Below, in pieces: positions 34,127 through 41,916 of a stretch of DNA of 64,000 bases (its first letter is position 1; the number at the start of each line of letters is the position of its first letter). Source of the DNA: Spirochaetaceae bacterium UBA4077 (lineage in GTDB: Bacteria; Spirochaetota; Spirochaetia; Treponematales; Rectinemataceae); contig DFYR01000062.1 of NCBI GenBank assembly GCA_002383375.1, positions 56,877 to 120,876 of the forward strand, read 5' to 3'. Under the pieces are notes generated by a model, which was not told the DNA's origin, did not search any database, and worked only from the letters and a program-made list of their open reading frames with translations. Both the position numbers and the translations under genes were made by a program.

Positions 34127-35278
34127 ATGGCTATATTCGCCGCCCCCCAAGAAGGACCGCCCTCAAGCCAGGGAAAGCTCGTACAAGCTGCCATAGAACA
34201 ATTCTCGGCAAAATGGTACGGGACTGTATCTGTCGCAGAAATCTGCAGAGCTGCAGGACTGTCTAACGGGCTTTTCTATCGTTACTTCCAGAGCAAGGAA
34301 GAGATTTTCAAGCATATTCTCGAATTTGTCATTAATCGCATAGAAGAAGCGATCGTGTCGATCCCTGGCACAGGAAGCCGGGAGCGATTGAGGGAGTACT
34401 CCAAAATCATTTTCGCGTTCTCCAGGGACAATCCTGCGTTGATACGGGTTTTCCGGGAAGGTCAGTATCGATTTTTAGAATACGAACGCAGACTGGAGGA
34501 AGTATATACCGAAGCCCTTGCGAGAGTTCTGGGAAGGACAGTCTCTCAGGCTGGATATATTTTTGCCCTGGGGGGGCTCCGCTTCGCGGCCATAAGGGCC
34601 GCACTACAAAATGTCCCAGTCAAGTTCGAGAGCCTTCAGCACATCATAGAATTCGGGCTTTTCGATTCTTTGAGCGTAGACAACGAAAAGGTATTCTCCA
34701 CCTCTATCCATCCTCTCCCCATCGATATAATGCCCAACGCCAGGGAACGGCTGTTCCGTGAGGGCAAGACCCTCTTTGGGCAGCAGGGGTATTTCGAAAC
34801 CAATATCCACGAGATCACGACGGCGGCCGGCCTCTCTACCGGCGCATTCTATACTTACTTTCCGACCAAGGAAGCTTTTTACAAAGAACTCATAGAACGT
34901 GTCGGCCGGGAGGTACGTCATTTTATATCCTTGAACCTGGATCCATCGCTGAACCGAGTTGAAAGGGAATTGCGAGGGCTCTGGCTCTTTATCGTATTCC
35001 TTTCTCTGGACAAGCATTGCTACAGACTCGTCCGGGAAGCAGAGTTCGTACTTCCCGGGGTAGTCAAAAGCTATTACGACGCCTTTGTACGAGGATACCA
35101 GAAATTCGGCGATGACTATCACGATCTGGATCAGGGCAGCGCAATCGAATTCATGCTCGGCGTGGCTCATTACCTGGGGTTGGAAACCTTCCTGGGTAAA
35201 TCCCTGGAGAAAACCAAACCCCTGATCACGGAAATTGGGATTTATTATACAAAGGGATTTGACGGAAAGCTGAAGTAG
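34127..35278 (+). CDS. Transcriptional regulator with two TetR domains in one chain
   Basis: A 383-residue protein made of two TetR-like units. The first helix-turn-helix is at about 16-62 (TVSVAEICRAAGLSNGLFYRYFQSKEEIF) and the second at about 203-252 (ETNIHEITTAAGLSTGAFYTYFPTKEAFY). Each is followed by a helical stretch that could be a ligand or dimer domain. Normal TetR proteins are near 200 residues with one DNA-binding domain and act as dimers; a fused pair could bind one operator as a monomer or bridge two sites. AAGGGAG precedes the ATG. It is divergent from the catabolic operon and upstream of a ketosynthase and a CoA-transferase gene. Confidence 0.85.
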   Translation: MAIFAAPQEGPPSSQGKLVQAAIEQFSAKWYGTVSVAEICRAAGLSNGLFYRYFQSKEEIFKHILEFVINRIEEAIVSIPGTGSRERLREYSKIIFAFSRDNPALIRVFREGQYRFLEYERRLEEVYTEALARVLGRTVSQAGYIFALGGLRFAAIRAALQNVPVKFESLQHIIEFGLFDSLSVDNEKVFSTSIHPLPIDIMPNARERLFREGKTLFGQQGYFETNIHEITTAAGLSTGAFYTYFPTKEAFYKELIERVGREVRHFISLNLDPSLNRVERELRGLWLFIVFLSLDKHCYRLVREAEFVLPGVVKSYYDAFVRGYQKFGDDYHDLDQGSAIEFMLGVAHYLGLETFLGKSLEKTKPLITEIGIYYTKGFDGKLK

Positions 35279-35290
35279 AAGGAGGAAGTG

Positions 35291-36322
35291 ATGGCGCGGT
35301 CTGTCATCAAGAGCACAGGAATATATGTTCCTGGCCAGGCTATCGATAACCTCATGTTGATGAAACTGACGGGGATCGAGTTCGACGCCGCCAAGCATGT
35401 AGCCAAGCTAGGCATAAAAAGCCGCCATATAGCCAGGCTTTCAGGCCTGCAGGAGAGCAGCGCCGATTTCGCCGAAAAAGCTGCCAGGGCAGCGCTTGCA
35501 AGAGCCCAGGTCCAGCCGGAGAATGTCGGGCTGTTTGTCGTGGCTACCGATACGCCGGAGTACATATCACCTGCCACAGGAATCATGCTCCAGGGCAGAC
35601 TCCAGGGCGGAGAGTCTGAGTCCAGGGCATTCGACGTTGGAGCTTCCTGCGCAAGCTTCGTTACAGCCCTTGATATGGTAGCCCGGCTCCAGGTCTCTGA
35701 TTCCAGCCTGCGTTACGCTCTTGTGGTGGGGATATATAACATGCCGGCCTATATAAGAGATGGCGATGCCTTCGGCTGGTCTATTTTCGCCGACGGCGCA
35801 GGAGCTGTCCTTCTGGAGCGGATTGAAGATAACGAAGATGCCCAGCAAAAGGGGCTTCGCTCCGGCTACCTGGAAGGCGTATTTAGGGCCGACGGCACCC
35901 AGTGGGACTACGTGGGTGTCTATGCCGGCGGAACAAAAAAACCTGTGACCAGGGAGCTCCTGGACCAGGGTAAATACGGCCTGGAGCTGCTGCAGCGGTT
36001 GCCCGGCGACAGGAATGTGAAGCTCTGGCCTCCCCTGGTGAGACGTCTTCTGGAAAAAGCAGGCGTTCCACAGACCGGGATCGCTCATTATTTCTTTACT
36101 CAGATCAACCGTTCAGTGATTGCCCAGGTTATGGAAATCCTCGGAGAGCCGATGGATAAAACCACTACGGTGATGGACAAGTACGGGTATACAGGATCGG
36201 CTTGTATTCCCATGGCCCTCCACGAGGCACTGGTCAACGGCCGGGTGCGTACAGGCGACCTCGTCGTGTTGGTAGCCTCTGGAGCGGGTCTTGCTGTGGG
36301 AGCATCGCTTATAAAGCTGTAA
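35291..36322 (+). CDS. FabH-like ketosynthase III family protein (copy B)
   Basis: A 343-residue KAS III-fold protein. The nucleophile Cys120 is in DVGASCASFVTALD. The two other FabH triad positions are changed: the PHQAN segment reads FFTQIN (Thr for His) and GNTSAAS reads GYTGSAC (Tyr for Asn). It therefore has a reactive Cys but no standard decarboxylating pair. It is distinct from copy A. By analogy with PqsB/PqsC, where one KAS III-like subunit lacks the triad, A and B could form a mixed dimer (inference). ATG 35291 follows AAGGAGGAAG and comes 12 bases after the regulator gene. Confidence 0.8.
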   Translation: MARSVIKSTGIYVPGQAIDNLMLMKLTGIEFDAAKHVAKLGIKSRHIARLSGLQESSADFAEKAARAALARAQVQPENVGLFVVATDTPEYISPATGIMLQGRLQGGESESRAFDVGASCASFVTALDMVARLQVSDSSLRYALVVGIYNMPAYIRDGDAFGWSIFADGAGAVLLERIEDNEDAQQKGLRSGYLEGVFRADGTQWDYVGVYAGGTKKPVTRELLDQGKYGLELLQRLPGDRNVKLWPPLVRRLLEKAGVPQTGIAHYFFTQINRSVIAQVMEILGEPMDKTTTVMDKYGYTGSACIPMALHEALVNGRVRTGDLVVLVASGAGLAVGASLIKL

Positions 36323-36540
36323 GTCCAGAGCCCTGGCGACAGAAAACATTGGGCGGACAGCAGGGTTTTGGTCGGCGGACTCTGCGAAAATCTACAACCT
36401 TGCAGCAGGCTGCCTAGGCATGTTGGTTCTATAAGGAATTGGATGAATGCGTGTTTCATGATTACACAGCTTTCTAGCAAGAAAGACACGGCGAGCTGCG
36501 GGGAATGAAACCCGCGTGCGAATCAAGCAAGGAGAGTACC

Positions 36541-37848
36541 ATGGATTGGCTGGATGTTTACAAAAGCAAGCTTGTTTCCATCGATGATGCGGTTTCTAAG
36601 ATCCGGAGCAACAGCGACATCATTGTCGGCCAATGCGCTTCCGAGCCCCAAGGCTGCATGGAGCGTTTTCACATCGTAGGCGGCAGTGTGGAAAACGTCA
36701 GGGTATTCTCTGTGCTTACCCTCAAGCCCTACGATTTCTATATGAAGCCCGAAATGAAGGAACATTTCGAGCTGGCATCCTGGTTCCACGCTCCCGGATC
36801 CAGAGCCGCGCTTAAGGCCGGCACAGGCACGGTGACCTATGTACCCAATATGCTCCACCGGGCGGCTTCAGACAGGATTCATGCACATAGGCCCGAGTTC
36901 TTCTTCGGCACATGCACGCCCCCGGACAAGCACGGCTTCGTTTCGCTCTCCCTGGGGATTACTTATGAAAAAGACATGGTGGAAGCTGCCGAGACAGTGA
37001 TTCTCGAGATCAATCCGCGGCTGCCAAGGACTTTCGGCGATACCCAGGTCCACGTTTCCCAGGTGGACTTCTTCGTGGAATATGACCAGGAGGTACCTTT
37101 CCTGCCGGCTCCCAGTCCGGATGAGACCGACATGGCTATCGGGGCTCATATTGCCGAGCTTGTGGACGATGGATCGACCATTCAGCTGGGCATCGGCGGG
37201 ATTCCCAACGCAGTTGCCTTGGCCCTGAGAGAAAAAAAGGATCTGGGTGTCCACACCGAAATGATCGTGGATTCCATGATGGAACTCTACGAGATGGGCG
37301 TAGTGACCAACGCGAAAAAGGCGCTGAAAAAAGGCAAGTTTATAACCACCTTCGCCATGGGCTCCCGCAAGTTCTACGACTGGCTGGACGACAACGTGGC
37401 CGTGGAGTTCCAGCGGGGGCGCTGGGTGAACGATCCCTCAGTGGTGGCCCAAAACTCCAAGATGGTATCGATAAATACCTGCATTTCCGTGGATCTCACA
37501 GGGCAGGTCGCCAGCGAGAGCATAGGCCCTGCACAGTATTCAGGCACAGGGGGACAGTCCGACACGGCAACAGGCGCTGTCGCGGGTTTCGATGGTATGG
37601 GGAAAAGCATAATCGCCTGTTACAGCACGGCGAAAAAGGGTACTGTCTCGACCATCGTTCCTATGCTGCCCGAGGGCTCGGCTGTAACATTGCACCGGAG
37701 TCTGGTGGACCATGTAGTCACCGAGCACGGCATAGCCCGTTTACGGGGTAGGACGGTCCGCGAACGGGCTAGGGAACTTATCAACGTGGCTAATCCAGCG
37801 TTCAGGGATGAGCTTATAAGCCAAGCCAAGGCTCTGGGCTATCTCTGA
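36541..37848 (+). CDS. Acetyl-CoA hydrolase/4-hydroxybutyrate CoA-transferase family protein
   Basis: A 435-residue class I CoA-transferase. The oxyanion-hole loop GIGGIPNAVALAL is near residue 220, and the catalytic Glu is in LGVHTEMIVDSM near 240, followed by FAMGSRKFYDWLDDN and later QVASESIGPAQYSGTGGQ and GIARLRGRTVRERA. Such enzymes swap CoA between acetyl-CoA and an organic acid, or release acetate. ATG 36541 has AAGGAGAG upstream; the in-frame ATG at 36505 has no ribosome site. It follows the ketosynthase B gene by 218 bases on the same strand and may activate the imported acid or recover acetate. Confidence 0.88.
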   Translation: MDWLDVYKSKLVSIDDAVSKIRSNSDIIVGQCASEPQGCMERFHIVGGSVENVRVFSVLTLKPYDFYMKPEMKEHFELASWFHAPGSRAALKAGTGTVTYVPNMLHRAASDRIHAHRPEFFFGTCTPPDKHGFVSLSLGITYEKDMVEAAETVILEINPRLPRTFGDTQVHVSQVDFFVEYDQEVPFLPAPSPDETDMAIGAHIAELVDDGSTIQLGIGGIPNAVALALREKKDLGVHTEMIVDSMMELYEMGVVTNAKKALKKGKFITTFAMGSRKFYDWLDDNVAVEFQRGRWVNDPSVVAQNSKMVSINTCISVDLTGQVASESIGPAQYSGTGGQSDTATGAVAGFDGMGKSIIACYSTAKKGTVSTIVPMLPEGSAVTLHRSLVDHVVTEHGIARLRGRTVRERARELINVANPAFRDELISQAKALGYL

Positions 37849-37851
37849 GTG

Positions 37852-38970
37852 TTACTGGAGTCTGCGAATCTCGATATCCCCTGAAGTAGTGGAAAGCCTG
37901 ACCGGCGTGAGGCCAGAGCCAAGCACCGCCTCGCAGGGACCTGAGCGTTTCGCGTCGCAGTCCACCGATCCCGATACAGTAGTCCAGGAGACATAGGCGT
38001 CGAAGTCGCTGTCATAGTGCAGGCTGATGTCTCCGGAGGCGCTCCTGGCTGATATTTCGCCGCCCCGGGGGTCGGTTTCAATTTCGATGTTGCCCGAGGC
38101 AGTCCTAAGCCGAATAGCGTGGGAACAGCCACTGACGGACAGATCTCCCGAAGCTGTGGAAACGGACACATCTCCATCGCAGGCCTGTACTTCCACATCA
38201 CCTGAAGCTGTCTGAATATCCAGGGCGCCCACCCTGTCGATCACCTCGATGCTGCCCGAAAGACTGTGAACCGAAAGCTCCTCCACCGAAAGGGGAATCC
38301 ATAGCTCCAGGCTCTCAGGTTCATGGTGATCCTTGGCGGTTGAAATGTTGAGCTTGCCTTTTTCGTCGTCTTCGATTTCTATGGCTGAGCTCTCCTCCCC
38401 ATGGGCTTTAAGCGAAAGCCCCGCGGGGGAGAGGTAGATACTTAGATCGCTGGATCTGGTGCGGACTTCGATTTTCTCCACGCCTTCGACCGCGATATCC
38501 TCCATGTTGAGGTTCCTAGTCGTCTTGCCCTGGCTGCCGGAGGTTTTTTCCCTGAAGACTTTACTTCTGCGGAACATGCCAGCCAGGTCGAGGGCTTTTT
38601 TAATCACATCGCCGAGATCCTCGCCGTCGACGGTGATCTTGGCCTTTCCGGAGCCACCCGCCGACCTGCCAGCTGAGGAGCTTTTGGTTTCTGCTGATTC
38701 TTCGCTGCTGGATGATTGTGCATCTTTTGCCGATCCGGCTTCGCCGGAGGGTTTTCCTGTCCCTCCGCTCTCCCCTTCATTCAGCAGACTTCTGGCAAGG
38801 CTTTCCGGAGCTTCCAGCCCGGCGATTATCTCATCTTCGCTCGTCTGGGGATTCTGCTTGCGTAGTTCGTCGATATGGTCCTCAATTTCCAGCAGAATGT
38901 CCCGCCTGGCTTCCTCGTCGAAATCATTCAGGCCGTGCGACAGCCGTTCCATATACTCGCTTCGTGTCAT
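37852..38970 (-). CDS. DUF1700-like plus DUF4097-like bactofilin/adhesin-style repeat protein
   Basis: A 372-residue protein in two parts. Residues 1-65 resemble the DUF1700 helical domain (MTRSEYMERLSHGLNDFDEE...ILLEIEDHIDEL). A low-complexity Ser/Gly/Glu linker spans about 66-110. The rest is a DUF4097-like right-handed beta structure with repeated units such as TASGDVEVQACDGDVSVSTA and RTASGNIEIET, each ending in a SGDI/SGNI turn. No membrane helix is visible, unlike many relatives. It overlaps the PadR gene by 4 bases, the common PadR-DUF1700-DUF4097 arrangement thought to respond to envelope stress. Precise role unknown. Confidence 0.8.
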   Translation of the reverse strand: MTRSEYMERLSHGLNDFDEEARRDILLEIEDHIDELRKQNPQTSEDEIIAGLEAPESLARSLLNEGESGGTGKPSGEAGSAKDAQSSSSEESAETKSSSAGRSAGGSGKAKITVDGEDLGDVIKKALDLAGMFRRSKVFREKTSGSQGKTTRNLNMEDIAVEGVEKIEVRTRSSDLSIYLSPAGLSLKAHGEESSAIEIEDDEKGKLNISTAKDHHEPESLELWIPLSVEELSVHSLSGSIEVIDRVGALDIQTASGDVEVQACDGDVSVSTASGDLSVSGCSHAIRLRTASGNIEIETDPRGGEISARSASGDISLHYDSDFDAYVSWTTVSGSVDCDAKRSGPCEAVLGSGLTPVRLSTTSGDIEIRRLQ

Positions 38971-39323
38971 TCTGCCCTTCCTCCACCGGAAATGCTTTTA
39001 CGTACAGCCTGGCTTCTATCGTATTCATCTATCATGGCCGAGAGCAACGCTGCGCCCAGGCTTGTGAGGGCGTAGTATTTCCGCGGGTGCCCTACTTCGG
39101 GAGTAACCCAGCTGGCCGAAATGCTCCCGTCCTTGGTTAACCTCATGAGGAGGGGGTAGAGAGTTCCTTCGCTTATATCCAAGCCCAGTTCCCTCATCCT
39201 CTCCATTATGGCCAGCCCGTAACTCCTGCCCTCGGCGGACAGCAGCTCGAGAAGGCAGAGTTCGAGAAATCCCTTTCGGAATTGACTTTTCCATTTTTCG
39301 AGGAGTTCCTCATCCCTCTCCAT
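38967..39323 (-). CDS. PadR-family transcriptional regulator
   Basis: A 118-residue winged-helix regulator. It shows the PadR pattern LCLLELLSAEGRSYGLAIMERM, LDISEGTLYPLLMRLTKDGSI and the wing GHPRKYYALTSLG, then a short dimerisation helix. AAGGAAGG precedes the ATG. It is co-transcribed and overlaps with the DUF1700/DUF4097 gene, which it probably controls together with itself. Confidence 0.88.
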   Translation of the reverse strand: MERDEELLEKWKSQFRKGFLELCLLELLSAEGRSYGLAIMERMRELGLDISEGTLYPLLMRLTKDGSISASWVTPEVGHPRKYYALTSLGAALLSAMIDEYDRSQAVRKSISGGGRAE

Positions 39324-39352
39324 CGAACCTTCCTTTGGGACAGGATCGGCGC

Positions 39353-39598
39353 TTAAAAACCGCCCCGGGACCTGCCTGTGAAGAAATCGAAAAAGTTTCG
39401 GTCAGAAAATACATCCGGCTTGCCCGACCTTCCATAAACATCCATGAAGTCCTTCCTCATCCTATCACCGAAGGATCGCTTCATGGAGGGGCCCGGGACA
39501 AGCCGGACGGCTGTGGATCTCGCCGCACCGGAAACCGCGTGCAGCAGCGACCGGAATGAGCGCGTTCCGCGCCTCAGTTCCATTGGCTTCGCATCCAT
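39353..39598 (-). CDS. Small basic hypothetical protein upstream of padR
   Basis: An 81-residue reading frame that starts at ATG 39598 with GGAG 7 bases upstream and lies directly behind a good promoter (39634-39662). It ends 29 bases before padR. The sequence is Arg/Phe-rich (DRNFFDFFTGRSRGG at the C-terminus), without signal or membrane segments and without a family I recognise. Promoter, ribosome site and spacing argue for a real gene; composition is not decisive. Otherwise it would be an untranslated leader. Confidence 0.45.
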   Translation of the reverse strand: MDAKPMELRRGTRSFRSLLHAVSGAARSTAVRLVPGPSMKRSFGDRMRKDFMDVYGRSGKPDVFSDRNFFDFFTGRSRGGF

Positions 39599-39633
39599 AG
39601 TATGCTCCATTTCAAAAATACCTTGTATTGCAT

Positions 39634-39662
39634 AATATAATTGATCACAAAATATTTTTCAA
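39634..39662 (-). promoter_or_regulatory. Promoter of the small-protein/padR operon
   Basis: On the minus strand TTGAAA (39662-39657) and TATATT (39639-39634) are 17 bases apart in an AT-rich stretch. A start near 39627 leaves about 29 bases before ATG 39598. Confidence 0.58.
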
Positions 39663-39768
39663 GTCCTTTAAGGATTTTTTTATTTTTCTCTGACGAAAGA
39701 ATCCTTACCTGCTGCATCGAAGTTTGAGTGTATTGACCACCAAGAAACGATGGTTGAGAATTATTGCG

Positions 39769-40536
39769 ATGCAGAGCGATGCCCACCTCCACCTACCGGC
39801 GCTTGCCCAAAAGGAAGCCGGTTTTTTCCTCCATCTGCCCGATCCGGACTGGAGAGCCGCAGTGGTTTCCCACGACCAAGAAGAGTTCGAAACCTCTTTA
39901 GCCCTGGGCAAGCTTTTTTCAGGCTGTGTTCAAGGATTTGGAATACATCCCCAGGGGCTGAGGGAGGACAGCCGGGACTTTCTCGCGAATCTGGTGGACG
40001 AGCGGCTCATCGCCTTTATCGGCGAGGCTGGCTTCGAGTTTTTCGGCGACAGGCCGGAGTGGATACGGAATGAGGAAAACGTAAAACGGCAACGTGAATT
40101 CTTCGAGTTTCAGCTTGCTTTGGCTATTGAAGCCCGCCTTCCCCTCCTTGTTCACTCCAGAAAGGCGACAGACATCCTCCTCGGTTATGCGCCCACGCTG
40201 CGGAGACTACCTTCGCTGATATTCCACGGCTGGCCCGGCAGAATCCACGATGCAAAAGCTTTTTTATCAAAGGGCGTCAACGCGTTTTTTTCTTTCGGCA
40301 CTCCATTATTGCGCCAGGCAGCCCACGGGCTGGAGTGCTGCAAGGCCCTGCCAGCGGACAGGATCCTTTCGGAGACCGACGCCCCCTGGCAGCCGCCAAG
40401 AGGCTGTGGCTGGACCAGGCTCGATCATATTATTCCCATCTCCCGGCTTATCGCTTCGGTTCGAGGGCTACCGCCCGAGGAGATGGAGAACCTGCTCCGG
40501 GCAAACTTCAATACTGCCTTTAGGCTGGAGGATTGA
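39769..40536 (+). CDS. TatD-family metal-dependent hydrolase
   Basis: A 255-residue TIM-barrel hydrolase. Metal ligands and catalytic groups are visible: HxH in DAHLHL at the N-terminus, Glu in IGEAGFE, His in LVHSRKATD, His in LIFHGWPG and Asp in SETDAPW. TatD proteins are 3'-5' exonucleases or related deacylases. I use ATG 39769 because the HxH strand normally lies within the first ten residues; the ribosome site is poor and a GTG at 39724 is possible. The next gene begins four bases after its stop. Confidence 0.85.
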   Translation: MQSDAHLHLPALAQKEAGFFLHLPDPDWRAAVVSHDQEEFETSLALGKLFSGCVQGFGIHPQGLREDSRDFLANLVDERLIAFIGEAGFEFFGDRPEWIRNEENVKRQREFFEFQLALAIEARLPLLVHSRKATDILLGYAPTLRRLPSLIFHGWPGRIHDAKAFLSKGVNAFFSFGTPLLRQAAHGLECCKALPADRILSETDAPWQPPRGCGWTRLDHIIPISRLIASVRGLPPEEMENLLRANFNTAFRLED

Positions 40537-40540
40537 TGCA

Positions 40541-41386
40541 ATGAGCGGGGACTTCAGGGACAGAACGGCGATTCTCCTGGGCAACCTGGGCATGAAAGCC
40601 TTGGAAGAGGCCAATGTGGCTGTATACGGACTAGGAGGTGTTGGAGCGGCCTGCGCCATGGACCTGGTGAGAGCCGGCGTGGGCAGGCTCTATGTGGTCG
40701 ATTTCGATCGAGTCGAGGAGAGTAACCTCAATAGGCTTTATTTCGGCTACAAGGAAAGTGTCGGACTGGCTAAGACCGAAGCCTTCGCCCGATACGCCAG
40801 ATCGGTCAATCCTTGTGTCGAGATCGAAGAGCGTCGAATTTTTTTTTCCGGGGACGATGCCCCGAAGATTATTGATTCAGCGAGCGCTTATCACGCTGAC
40901 TGCGTGGACTCGCTCAACGCTAAAGCCAATCTCATCGCCGCACTCTGCTCGGGCGGTCGAAGTTTCATCTCGTCCATGGGAACAGCCGGCAGGCTCGAAC
41001 CCGAGCGCCTAAGGCTCGGCGGCTTCTGGGAAACCAAGGGCTGTCCCCTGGCGAAAAGTCTCAGGACGAGGTTGAAGCACATGGGGATCAGCGCCTCTTT
41101 TCCCGTCGTATGGTCCGACGAGCCGCCGATCAAACCGGTATCGCAGAACGCGTTTAATGGCGAGCTTGATATACAGGTCGATAAAAATGGCGATGAAGGC
41201 CGCGAAGAAGAAATTAGCGACAGGGACCAGGCCCAAGCCCCGGAGTCGGCGTCGGCGTCGGCAATGCCCCGGGGAAGGACACGGATGGTCCAGGGGTCTA
41301 GCCCCTTCGTACCCCAAGCAGCAGGTCATATTATGGCTGCTTGGATAGTACGGCGGATCGCAGGTGATGCAGCCGGCAGAATCTAA
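40541..41386 (+). CDS. tcdA: ThiF/MoeB-type E1 protein, TcdA-like
   Basis: A 281-residue E1-like enzyme. The nucleotide-binding loop is VYGLGGVGAACAMDLVRAGVG near residue 28, followed by VVDFDRVEESNLNRLYF with the ATP-binding Asp and Asn/Arg, and a late FVPQAAGHIMAAWIVRR helix. It matches TcdA/CsdL, which cyclises t6A to ct6A in tRNAs by ATP-dependent dehydration. An unusual acidic low-complexity insert lies at about 205-250 (DEGREEEISDRDQAQ then Ala/Ser repeats). GGAGG precedes the ATG by about 9 bases. An upstream in-frame extension inside tatD is rejected. Confidence 0.85.
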   Translation: MSGDFRDRTAILLGNLGMKALEEANVAVYGLGGVGAACAMDLVRAGVGRLYVVDFDRVEESNLNRLYFGYKESVGLAKTEAFARYARSVNPCVEIEERRIFFSGDDAPKIIDSASAYHADCVDSLNAKANLIAALCSGGRSFISSMGTAGRLEPERLRLGGFWETKGCPLAKSLRTRLKHMGISASFPVVWSDEPPIKPVSQNAFNGELDIQVDKNGDEGREEEISDRDQAQAPESASASAMPRGRTRMVQGSSPFVPQAAGHIMAAWIVRRIAGDAAGRI

Positions 41387-41442
41387 AGATCTGCATATCG
41401 CGTTGAGAGCTTCTGTGCTAAAATTATTACCTGGGAGGGAGC

Positions 41443-41871
41443 ATGGAAGAGAGCGTTGAAGTTTTCTGGGCTAACTTCGAAAAGGAAACCGGAGAGAAGG
41501 TTCTCGCCCGGACCATGGCCCAGCGTTTTTCCTCTCCCAAGGACAGGGGCGACTGGGGCCTGCTCGTGCTATCGCCCACAGGCCTGCGGTTTCGACCCAC
41601 CCCCGGCCAGAACTGGTTTTCTTCTCTGTTCAAAGCTTCATCGGCACCGGTGCCGTCAGCGGCGAATGAAGACGTCTTCATCACCTACTCGAGCATGCTC
41701 AGCCTGCAAAGTCCCGGGCGCAAATTCCTGGACTTTTTGTTCGGAACGCCCTTTCTTGCCTTCAATATTCAGTACAAGAACCCCGCGGGAGAAGGACATG
41801 TCAGATTCGCGGTGGATCCCAAAAGCGATTTTCTCGATACCCTAAAAGCAATGAGGGAAAAAACCAGGTAA
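41443..41871 (+). CDS. Conserved hypothetical protein
   Basis: A 142-residue soluble protein preceded by GGGAGGGAGC at the ATG. It is predicted mixed alpha/beta with a middle Pro-rich stretch and FLDFLFGTPFLAFNIQYKN near residue 95. I do not recognise a family. It lies 56 bases after tcdA and 45 bases before the HD gene, all on the plus strand, so it may belong to the same transcript. Confidence 0.65.
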   Translation: MEESVEVFWANFEKETGEKVLARTMAQRFSSPKDRGDWGLLVLSPTGLRFRPTPGQNWFSSLFKASSAPVPSAANEDVFITYSSMLSLQSPGRKFLDFLFGTPFLAFNIQYKNPAGEGHVRFAVDPKSDFLDTLKAMREKTR

Positions 41872-41916
41872 CCAGGCAGGTTGCTCTTTTTCCCCAAGCT
41901 CCGTATCTTTCTAGCG

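Noticed and set aside
40250..40540. 97-residue upstream extension of the TcdA-like protein
   Set aside because: It lies out of frame within the tatD coding sequence, whose metal motifs are clear.
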